Source of the DNA: Nitrososphaeria archaeon
GTDB lineage: Archaea; Thermoproteota; Nitrososphaeria; Conexivisphaerales; UBA164
Direction: 5' to 3'
Assembly (NCBI GenBank): GCA_029775955.1
Contig: JARVJW010000190.1
Coordinates: 1 to 5,144, forward strand
Length of the DNA stretch: 5,144 nt
This document shows, piece after piece, positions 1-5,013 of this stretch. Below the pieces are notes generated by a model. It was not told where the DNA came from. It did not search any database and saw only the letters and a list, made by a program, of their open reading frames with translations. A program made the position numbers and the translations under genes. Each line of letters starts with the position of its first letter. Within the stretch, counting starts at the first letter, position 1.

Positions 1-1
1 C

Positions 2-199
2 CTGCTTACAGGACAAAGTCTAGAAAAGGGAGAAGTAGAACCCATTCTTAGGTCAGTAAGCAAGGATAAAGAGATAAAAGAATTAATAAACGAAACACGC
101 TGGATTTCGAGGCACAGAAGATCACTTGAAATACTAGTCTCCGTGCTTACTACATTTATTATTCTGTACATTCTTCAATTTACTGGCCCAGCAGCATAA
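2..199 (+). CDS. C-terminal part of a membrane protein, 5' end outside window (possibly a broken gene)
   Basis: The frame is open from the first bases to TAA at 197-199, giving 65 residues. The first 40 or so are charged and probably cytosolic (for example KGEVEPILRSVSKDKEIKEL). They are followed by basic ISRHRR and then one strongly hydrophobic segment (LEILVSVLTTFIILYILQF), a likely membrane helix, ending in TGPAA. I do not recognise a family. The stop falls directly after the helix. A second hydrophobic segment lies in another frame immediately downstream (see 184-454), so the stop may be the product of a frameshift rather than the natural end. The coding frame is clear; the identity is unknown. 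Confidence 0.7.
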   Translation: MLTGQSLEKGEVEPILRSVSKDKEIKELINETRWISRHRRSLEILVSVLTTFIILYILQFTGPAA

Positions 200-454
200 C
201 TCTGACTGTTGTAGCCACTCCTCCGATCATCTTCCTGCTTGCTACTGTATTGCGCCTATGAAACTGTTCAAGATGGAGGCCATCATCGCCATCTCTTTGC
301 TCATGTTGATGAATTTGCTGAAATGTATTCTCAGAAGATGTGCTCAATGCACGAGGAACGCCTTCAACATGACGCAGAACCCATGTATTTTGCTTCATGC
401 CTTGGATCTGGAGGTCAGCTGCCCTATCACTGCCCTCCTCATGACATCAATTAA
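184..454 (+). pseudogene. Probable frameshifted continuation of the upstream membrane protein
   Basis: Just before the TAA at 197, a different frame (starting at 184) reads SSITLTVVATPPIIFLLATVL, a good second membrane helix, up to TGA at about 247. The original frame then reopens at about 240 and runs to TAA at 452-454. It encodes a hydrophilic stretch containing YETVQDGGHHRHLFAHVDEF and HEERLQHDAEPMYFASCLG, with codons that often begin with G or A, as in real coding sequence. Two compensating shifts would therefore rebuild one protein: cytosolic N-part, two helices, soluble His/Cys-containing tail. An overlapping frame at 258-518 and an antisense frame at 180-398 are also open, so the choice of frame is not certain. 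The family is unknown. Sequencing error is an alternative to genuine decay. Confidence 0.4.
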
Positions 455-616
455 CCTTCAGAGTTTCTCCTCATCCTTGACAAGCTTTGTTTGCCTTTTA
501 TCAGGTTGTAGACAGTAGCATAACCGTTCTACAGTAAATGCAATAAACGGGTCATCGCTTCAGCCTAACGTTCAGTAATTTAAAAAAGCAGATAGATATG
601 AGGATGAAATAAAAGG
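455..616. other. Non-coding stretch, no recognisable gene
   Basis: No convincing gene is seen here. The first part (to about 540) shares the higher G+C of the decayed region upstream and has short open runs in several frames, none recognisable. From about 575 the sequence turns A/T-rich and leads into the promoter of the transporter gene. Confidence 0.5.
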
Positions 617-626
617 TTAAAAATTT
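617..626 (+). promoter_or_regulatory. TATA-like box for the transporter gene
   Basis: TTAAAAATTT lies 23-32 bases ahead of the TTG start at 649, the expected distance for an archaeal TATA box serving a leaderless transcript. No Shine-Dalgarno is visible between it and the start. The region is A/T-rich throughout, so the exact box is inferred from spacing. Confidence 0.45.
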
Positions 627-648
627 CAAAAAACTGTATAGCATGTAA

Positions 649-1905
649 TTGATTACGAAGATTAAGCTGCTTGCAAATACATATCTTGTAATCGCCTTGT
701 TATTAGGAGCAGGCTTACCAGTCATACTTACAGTTGCAAGCTCACTTGACATAGCTCAGTTCTTATTTTATGCGTATTTGATAGGCGCTGCTTCCGCGCT
801 GGCGCTTACGCTTGCTACAGGGCGCAGAAAAAAGCTTCTACAGCACATTAAAAACCCGAAATCTTTTGCACTCATTGCAGGGATAGGCGTGCTCAATTAT
901 GCACTTTTAGAATTCGGCCTCGCCTATGCTGAAAAATTCATAAGCGCATCTCTTGCAACGGTAGTCTACAGGACATACCCATTGCTTATGCTTATGTTTC
1001 TGCCTCTATTGCTTAGAGAGCGCGTAACCAAATACCAAGTAGCAGCACTTCTTCTTGGCGTCTTTGGAATATATTTTGCTTTTGCAGGTGGCAGCTTGGG
1101 CCTTTTAGACATAGAACATGCTGGTGCAATACTGATCGTTCTTGGAGTTGCTATTGCTAGTGCACTTGCAACAGTACTTGTCAAAAAATATTCCTTTGAT
1201 ATAGTAATAGGCATGTTTATTTTCAACATGGCAAACGCAGCAATTTTTGGAGCAATTGTGCTTGTGAGCAATGCACCTCTGTTTAGTTTTAATTTTATAG
1301 AAGTTGCTGCATTGCTGTTTGTCGGAATAGGCTATAATCTGATTACAGGTGTATTGTACTATAGTGCGTTCCGCATGCTAAAATCCACATTCGTGGCAAA
1401 CATATACTTCCTTTCGCCTTTCATAACAATTCTCTATGCCGGATTCTTTTTAGGTGAGGCTATACTGCCTTATTACCTTATAATTGCAGGTCTTGTAGCT
1501 GCTGGTATGATTATTCAGAAGTTTGATCCGCTTGGGGGCACATATCTTAATTATAAACCAGCCAGCACAGACAGGATTTTATTTGATGTTACAAGTGCTT
1601 TCATAAACACAAAAGATAGCGATATATACAATGCCATAAGCGCTGGTGGCCGCGTGCTGGCAATTAATGCCGGATGCATTCCTGTGAGCATAGTGGAAAA
1701 AGTAATAAGTAATGTAAAACGGATTAATGTACTTGTTTATGCAGATTATCATGATAACGTAAAAGAGGATGAACGAGAGTTCGCGAGGGAAATTGTCGGA
1801 GCAAAGGGAGAAGATAAGGTGATAATGTGCGCAGGTTCGCAGACAATAAGCGAGAATGTGCTTTATGCCATTGCAAGTATGCTTCAGAGTACCAATCAAA
1901 TTTAG
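649..1905 (+). CDS. EamA/DMT-superfamily transporter with an extra C-terminal soluble domain
   Basis: The protein is 418 residues. Residues 7-290 contain about ten hydrophobic helices arranged as two five-helix halves, the EamA (drug/metabolite transporter) pattern. The conserved-type segment between helices 3 and 5 appears near residues 97-146 (SASLATVVYRTYPL, then LLLRERVTKYQVAALLLGVFG). Its repeat in the second half is near 245-290 (KSTFVANIYFLSPFI, FLGEAILPYYLI). EamA carriers export or import small metabolites; the substrate cannot be told from sequence. They are usually about 300 residues, and this one adds a hydrophilic domain at 305-418 that looks alpha/beta, with strand-like RVLAINA, INVLVYADY and KVIMCAG alternating with helices. 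I do not recognise that domain. No tryptophan occurs in the protein. TTG 649 is chosen because TAA (646-648) abuts it in frame and the first helix begins at residue 7. The transporter call is firm; the domain function is unknown. Confidence 0.88.
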   Translation: MITKIKLLANTYLVIALLLGAGLPVILTVASSLDIAQFLFYAYLIGAASALALTLATGRRKKLLQHIKNPKSFALIAGIGVLNYALLEFGLAYAEKFISASLATVVYRTYPLLMLMFLPLLLRERVTKYQVAALLLGVFGIYFAFAGGSLGLLDIEHAGAILIVLGVAIASALATVLVKKYSFDIVIGMFIFNMANAAIFGAIVLVSNAPLFSFNFIEVAALLFVGIGYNLITGVLYYSAFRMLKSTFVANIYFLSPFITILYAGFFLGEAILPYYLIIAGLVAAGMIIQKFDPLGGTYLNYKPASTDRILFDVTSAFINTKDSDIYNAISAGGRVLAINAGCIPVSIVEKVISNVKRINVLVYADYHDNVKEDEREFAREIVGAKGEDKVIMCAGSQTISENVLYAIASMLQSTNQI

Positions 1906-1917
1906 GCTTGTCATGTG

Positions 1918-1930
1918 TTTTCATTTTTAT
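1918..1930 (+). terminator. T-rich tract after the transporter gene
   Basis: TTTTCATTTTTAT begins 13 bases past the TAG of the transporter gene. Archaeal RNA polymerase terminates at T-rich tracts without needing a hairpin, and no stem is seen here. Proposed from position and composition only. Confidence 0.35.
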
Positions 1931-1974
1931 CATTGATACCACACAGTCGTATATTGTATACTAAAGGTGCCTGA

Positions 1975-2495
1975 TTGTATCCTAAAACAGTTCACGCTGA
2001 AACATTTGCAGAGGTTGCAAAGCAGATAGCAGGGAATGAAGATAAAACAGGGCCTTCAAGAAATTAGATATTAAAGGATTTAATGCACATTGTCCAGCAG
2101 CAATAAACTAGCGAATTAATCAACAAAATAGCTTTATTATGAAGACTTCTGATTTATCATGCATGCTTGGTTTAAGGATAAAATAAGTATATCGAGTGTA
2201 CAAGATATATCAGAATTGCAGCAGGTGATTGCCCCATAAAAACAAAAGGAGTTTGTGCTTGTGCTTACCATCATTGCTGTATACATTATAGCAATTGCCA
2301 GATACATGCTTGAGGTCTGGTAACTTATGAAGTGCAAGGGTTTCCCATAGTGAATGATAAAAGGTTAAACGGACTGCAGCATTTGTAGAGAATATAGATC
2401 CTTTGCAGAAGGCATATCAATTTGCTGATACAGATAATGGTAAAAATAAATGTCTATCATGCAGGAATTTACTATTGATACTGCCTGCAGCTTAA
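1975..2495 (+). pseudogene. Decayed gene with a readable CBS-like segment
   Basis: A TTG at 1975, preceded by AAAGGTG (1963-1969) and a TATA-like GTATATTGTATA, opens MYPKTVHAETFAEVAKQIAG and runs to TAG 2065. The same frame continues past TAG and TAA as ILKDLMHIVQQQ and TSELINKIALL up to TGA 2140. Another frame (2159-2323, with TAA at 2237) gives MHAWFKDKISISSVQDISEL and then IARYMLEV. A third frame (2326-2388) gives YEVQGFPIVNDKRLNGLQHL, very like the GFPVVD-x-GRLVG core of a CBS domain. A fourth (2376-2495) gives ENIDPLQKAYQFADTDNG, like the start of a second CBS motif. Joined, these would make a helical N-part followed by a CBS pair, domains that bind adenosyl nucleotides and regulate a partner. 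At least four stops and two or more shifts make it non-functional. The CBS call rests on motif resemblance only. Confidence 0.5.
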
Positions 2496-2560
2496 CAGAA
2501 TAAAAATATACAGGTGAAGCCTAGCAATGTAGTCTAAAATAAAGAACCTTTTGATTGTAG

Positions 2561-2694
2561 TGCTTTGTTGCATTAATTAAAAGTTGTGCTAATTATTTAA
2601 AAATTAGGATTACCGATTTAAAATAAATAATTTCTTTAATTTAAATTTGAAACTATTAACAAATTAACTATTTTTTGATATATGCAACAAAGCA
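2561..2694. mobile_element. MITE-like element with 13-bp terminal inverted repeats
   Basis: TGCTTTGTTGCAT (2561-2573) and its exact complement ATGCAACAAAGCA (2682-2694) bracket 108 bp of very A/T-rich DNA with no coding capacity. The TGCTTTGTTGCA core resembles the terminal repeats of several IS5- and IS6-family insertion sequences (from memory of those families). A 134-bp non-autonomous MITE, or the collapsed remains of an IS, is therefore likely. A smaller inverted repeat, CTAATT/AATTAG, lies inside at 2589-2607. I see no clear target-site duplication at the borders, and no transposase lies in the window, so a long-range regulatory palindrome remains possible. Confidence 0.5.
2674..2683 (+). 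promoter_or_regulatory. TATA-like box for the small Cys/His operon, at the edge of the inverted-repeat element
   Basis: TTTGATATAT is 30-39 bases ahead of the ATG at 2713, so transcription would start a few bases before the gene. It overlaps the right end of the 2561-2694 element, implying that the element supplies the promoter. The spacer contains only a weak AAAGGCG that could act as a ribosome site. Confidence 0.4.
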
Positions 2695-2712
2695 GAAAAA
2701 GGCGAAGCAAAA

Positions 2713-2997
2713 ATGAGCGAAATAAAATATTCATTGCCTGAACTATTTGTGGCTGCAAAAGAAAAATACCCATACACTGGACAGCTTTGGTATTACAGAA
2801 GCGAAATGCCTGGCACGGACGTTGGCGTGAAATGCACGATATGCGATAAGTACATTGGTTCATACGATATTAATTTTGAAATGCCAGAAAGTTTCAAAAA
2901 CGATATAATAGCGCATTTGGACGAGCACCTCACCAAAGAGGGGCAAGCCGGCTTAAGGGCAATAAGTATTCTGATCAAAGGGGTGAAACAGGAATGA
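2713..2997 (+). CDS. Small C2H2-type putative zinc-binding protein
   Basis: The protein has 94 residues and starts at an ATG (MSEIKYSLPE). It carries a Cys pair C41-x2-C44 (KCTICDKYIG) and a His pair H68-x3-H72 (AHLDEHL). That is the ligand layout of a C2H2 zinc finger with an unusually long 23-residue gap. Zinc binding is inferred, and a DNA, RNA or protein target is unknown. There are no membrane segments or signal peptide. Its TGA stop overlaps the ATG of the next gene by four bases, so the two are co-transcribed and probably work together. Its G+C content is visibly higher than the DNA on either side, hinting at separate origin. I do not recognise the family; small proteins of this kind are common in archaeal viruses, plasmids and integrated elements. 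Confidence 0.8.
   Translation: MSEIKYSLPELFVAAKEKYPYTGQLWYYRSEMPGTDVGVKCTICDKYIGSYDINFEMPESFKNDIIAHLDEHLTKEGQAGLRAISILIKGVKQE
2978..2986 (+). promoter_or_regulatory. Strong Shine-Dalgarno for the second gene of the Cys/His pair
   Basis: AAGGGGTGA ends 7 bases before ATG 2994 and complements the usual archaeal 16S 3' end (anti-SD CACCTCC type). It lies inside the upstream coding sequence and fixes the start of the overlapping gene. Confidence 0.75.
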
Positions 2998-3212
2998 ACC
3001 CTAAAGAAAGGGATTACATACTTCACAATGCAACGTGTTTCAAGTGCGCACACATGATTACATGCCTTGTGTTCAGGGACGAACAACAAATAATAACGCA
3101 ATTTCCGCCGACCGAGGACGGCAAGAATACTGCGCCGTTCAAGGCTGACGAAATAGCGAAAATCTGCAGTTATTACGCACCGCCGACGGTTTCAGACGCA
3201 TGGTCAAAGTAG
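2994..3212 (+). CDS. Small four-cysteine putative metal-binding protein
   Basis: The protein has 72 residues, starts at ATG 2994 and overlaps the upstream stop as ATGA. Cysteines fall at C15-x2-C18-x5-C24 (TCFKCAHMITC) and C58 (KICSYYAPP). Four Cys could form a zinc site or hold an Fe-S cluster; sequence alone does not say which. Residues 25-57 between the third and fourth Cys are hydrophilic and would form a long insertion. There are no membrane helices. Translational coupling to the 94-residue partner suggests a shared role or complex. The gene ends directly at a terminator hairpin, closing a two-gene operon. I do not recognise the family. The C-x2-C-x5-C pattern is clear, so this is very likely a real gene rather than a chance frame. 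Confidence 0.78.
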   Translation: MNPKERDYILHNATCFKCAHMITCLVFRDEQQIITQFPPTEDGKNTAPFKADEIAKICSYYAPPTVSDAWSK

Positions 3213-3234
3213 AAGGGTTTTTTCTCCACCCTTC
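3212..3234 (+). terminator. Hairpin with T-tract closing the Cys/His operon
   Basis: GAAGGGT (3212-3218) pairs perfectly with ACCCTTC (3228-3234) around a 9-base loop rich in T (3219-3223). A further run of T lies at about 3245-3251. The stem begins on the last base of the stop codon. Confidence 0.6.
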
Positions 3235-3319
3235 ACATCCTCCCTATTTTTTGAAATTTGTTACTGTTCGCCATTTTGTAGTTATTTAGCTTAAAGATGG
3301 ATTTTTAGTTTAGCATTAA

Positions 3320-3415
3320 CATGTTTCCCAATTAGGCACAGCTTATCGAGAGTTGGTTAAAGGTGAAATATTACTACCTGCGGAACTACTGGTGTATACA
3401 ATTAAATTTATATAA
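3320..3415 (+). pseudogene. Possible short remnant of a gene 3' end
   Basis: Between two stops (TAA 3317-3319 and TAA 3413-3415) one frame reads HVSQLGTAYRELVKGEIL followed by LPAELLVYTIKFI, with protein-like amphipathic character but no start codon. It sits in the gap between the operon terminator and the nuclease gene and overlaps that gene's TATA box at its end. I cannot assign a family. At about 30 codons it may be chance. The rest of 3235-3406 shows nothing recognisable. Confidence 0.2.
3407..3415 (+). promoter_or_regulatory. TATA box for the nuclease gene
   Basis: TTTATATAA is 25-33 bases ahead of the TTG at 3440, preceded by an A-rich stretch (AATTAAA) that could act as a BRE. With no Shine-Dalgarno before 3440, a leaderless message starting at or next to the TTG is expected. 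An ATG at 3416 lies too close to the box to be transcribed, and its frame stops at 3437. Confidence 0.6.
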
Positions 3416-3439
3416 ATGAGGGGTTATTTATCCCTATAA

Positions 3440-4555
3440 TTGTTAAACAGCAAAATTGCTGCTTTTGTAAAGAGTATAAATGATTTTTCACAAACGAGTT
3501 TTATTACTAGTGAGGTAAATACAAAGAGGATAATAATAGAAGACCTACTCGAACTCCTGGGCTGGAATAAAAATGAAATCCAAGCTGAGTATCCTATAAA
3601 ACTTGGAAGCAAAACAGTTTATGCAGACTATGCAATGTTATTAAGTGGTAAACCCGTTTTACTGTTGGAAGCTAAAGCTTTTAATGTAGATCTTTCCAAT
3701 GATGATTCAGCCCAAATTATAAGTTATGGAAGAATTGAGGGAATTAGATGGGTTGTCCTAACAAATGGAAGAACCGTGAAAATCTTTGATACTAAAATGG
3801 GCAAAACAGAAAAGGAGTGTATAGTAACTATGATTGAATTGCTAAAACTACAGAGCTCCTTTTCGGAACTGAACTTCTTAATCTCTAAAGATTCAATTCT
3901 AACGGGAAAAATTGAAACCGAGGCAAAAAGGATGATAGTAGAGAGAAAGGCTAGAGATTCTCTGGCACAAAGAAAAGATGAAATTGCACAAGAATTCAAA
4001 AGGTCCCTTCTTAAAATAATGGGTATAGGAACTGAGGGTAAAGTTGATATTATCTCTAAGAAACTTTCAGAAATTGCGGTCCAATTATTCGAGAAAGAGC
4101 CTGAACTTAGTGGACCGCTAATAATGAAAAACAAAGTGCAGTTAATGACTAGAGATGAGCTTGCAACAAAATCTGATGGAAAAGTTATTTTATGTCCAAG
4201 CCGAATTGAGGGCGTCGAATTTCTTAAAAAATATAATGCTTGGGGGTATATCAAGACGAACAAACAGGTTCCATATTTTGCGCTTTACGTAGGGAAACCA
4301 GAATCCTCAATTCAATACTTTGGAGAAGTGGATTCGATAACTGAACCAATACAATCAAAAGACGACATTAAATCAATAGAAGATAAGGATAAGGAACGTT
4401 TTCAAGCTGGAGAGCAGGTGATATACCTTAAGCCAGGAACATTAGTAAAGTTCAAGGATCCTATACCTTTGAAGAATAGAAGAGAGGCTCCAAGAGGAAT
4501 TAGATATACAATGCTTGGTAAACTAATAAAAGCCGATTATACCGACGAGCTTTAG
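3440..4555 (+). CDS. HsdR_N-type PD-(D/E)xK nuclease-domain protein with C-terminal beta-rich domain
   Basis: The protein has 371 residues. Residues 1-118 match the N-terminal domain of Type I restriction R subunits (HSDR_N-like). They contain an 'NTK..I...LLELLGW' helix, then E50 (EYPIK), D63 (YADYAM), E77-x-K79 (LLLEAKAF) and Q92 (AQIISYGR), followed by WVVLTNG. This is the PD-(D/E)xK-QxxxY-like catalytic layout of a Mg-dependent DNA nuclease. Residues 120-230 are helical and charged, possibly coiled. Residues 235-371 (VILCPSRIEGVEFL, WGYIKTNK, YFALYVG, YFGEVDSI, VIYLKPGTLV) form a beta-rich module seen in archaeal relatives; a PUA/EVE-like base-binding fold is my guess. No helicase motor is present, so it is not a full HsdR. 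TTG 3440 abuts an in-frame TAA, and the next Met is inside the nuclease core. A second nuclease fragment follows 23 bases downstream. Catalytic residues look intact. Confidence 0.85.
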   Translation: MLNSKIAAFVKSINDFSQTSFITSEVNTKRIIIEDLLELLGWNKNEIQAEYPIKLGSKTVYADYAMLLSGKPVLLLEAKAFNVDLSNDDSAQIISYGRIEGIRWVVLTNGRTVKIFDTKMGKTEKECIVTMIELLKLQSSFSELNFLISKDSILTGKIETEAKRMIVERKARDSLAQRKDEIAQEFKRSLLKIMGIGTEGKVDIISKKLSEIAVQLFEKEPELSGPLIMKNKVQLMTRDELATKSDGKVILCPSRIEGVEFLKKYNAWGYIKTNKQVPYFALYVGKPESSIQYFGEVDSITEPIQSKDDIKSIEDKDKERFQAGEQVIYLKPGTLVKFKDPIPLKNRREAPRGIRYTMLGKLIKADYTDEL

Positions 4556-4564
4556 ACGAAATTG

Positions 4565-4570
4565 AAGGTG
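4565..4570 (+). promoter_or_regulatory. Shine-Dalgarno for the downstream nuclease fragment
   Basis: AAGGTG lies 8 bases before ATG 4579 and within the short gap after the upstream stop at 4555. It supports ATG 4579 as the original start and co-transcription with the upstream nuclease gene. Confidence 0.55.
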
Positions 4571-4578
4571 TTTTCATA

Positions 4579-4947
4579 ATGCCCGACATAAATAAGCTAA
4601 TAGATATCGATAAGGTTCTAGCTGGGTGAAAAAATGCTGCATCAACAGCGGCTAATGAGGAAGAGTTTAAAATAAATTCTGAAAGAATACTTTATGAAGT
4701 CCTGACTAAGCTTAAACTTCAGCCTGGCAAATATGAGTATACATTTATATCGGGTGGTAGAGTTGATGCCCTTTATGGCCATCTTATAATAGAATATAAA
4801 GCTCCGGGCAAACTTTCAAAAAGTCAAGAAATCGATAAAGCAAAAGAACAGCTTATAGGATACATAAAGAAGGGGGCAACTGTGGTCATGTGGAAAGTTA
4901 TTCCCAGCAGGAAGGAAAAAAAGCTCCTGGAGCTACAGGTCACTTAA
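4579..4947 (+). pseudogene. N-terminal nuclease fragment of a restriction-type protein, with in-frame TGA
   Basis: ATG 4579 reads MPDINKLIDIDKVLAG, then TGA (4627-4629), then continues open for 105 codons to TAA 4945-4947. The post-stop part (EEEFKINSERILYEVL, SGGRVDALYGHLIIEYKAPG, KAKEQLIGYI) closely resembles the N-terminal PD-(D/E)xK region of large Eco57I-type or related restriction-methylase fusions. D63, E72-x-K74 and Q91 (numbered through the stop) are in catalytic positions. Such proteins are usually many hundreds of residues. Here the match fades after residue 96 and the frame ends in a short basic tail (WKVIPSRKEKKLLELQVT), as if most of the gene was deleted. No start after the TGA is well placed. 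A TGG-to-TGA change would explain the stop. It was probably once in an operon with the 371-residue nuclease gene. Confidence 0.7.
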
Positions 4948-4991
4948 ATATTTGTTCAACACAGCATATTTATTCGCAAAACTTAAATATT
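4942..4991 (+). repeat. Direct repeat of an 11-bp TATA-like sequence
   Basis: ACTTAAATATT occurs exactly at 4942-4952 and again at 4981-4991, 39 bases apart. The first copy overlaps the stop codon of the nuclease fragment. The second is the probable TATA box of the next gene. The repeat may be two alternative promoters or chance in A/T-rich DNA. Confidence 0.5.
4981..4991 (+). promoter_or_regulatory. TATA box for the acyl-CoA ligase gene
   Basis: ACTTAAATATT lies 23-33 bases ahead of ATG 5014 and contains the TTAAATA core typical of archaeal TATA boxes. No Shine-Dalgarno precedes the ATG, so the message is probably leaderless. Confidence 0.6.
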
Positions 4992-5013
4992 AGCAATTTG
5001 TATTTTAGTTAAT

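Noticed and set aside
200..560. Antisense gene or transposase remnant, including a minus-strand frame interrupted only by TGA codons
   Set aside because: Several antisense frames are open but show no transposase motif, while the plus strand gives a membrane helix in line with the upstream gene and a coding-like codon pattern. The open antisense frames are better explained as shadows.
966..1271. Minus-strand open frames inside the transporter gene (also 1579-1914)
   Set aside because: They oppose a gene with unmistakable EamA features and are low-complexity complements of hydrophobic codons.
2240..2323. RelE-type toxin fragment, from the run VYIIAIARYMLEV
   Set aside because: The following QGFPIVNDKRLNGL fits a CBS core, and IARYMLEV is the usual helix before it. 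No RelE catalytic residues or antitoxin gene are seen.
2137..2337. Minus-strand open frame opposite the CBS-like remnant
   Set aside because: It has no ribosome site or recognisable motif; the plus-strand pieces fit a known domain.
3724..4263. 179-codon open frame on the minus strand
   Set aside because: It lies entirely within the nuclease gene, whose domain motifs are clear on the plus strand. It has no promoter or family resemblance of its own.
4579..4947. TGA read as tryptophan (altered genetic code) to rescue the nuclease fragment
   Set aside because: The 94-residue gene stops at TGA 2995-2997 within an ATGA overlap with a good Shine-Dalgarno, and TGG is used for Trp in the 371-residue protein. 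TGA is therefore a normal stop here.
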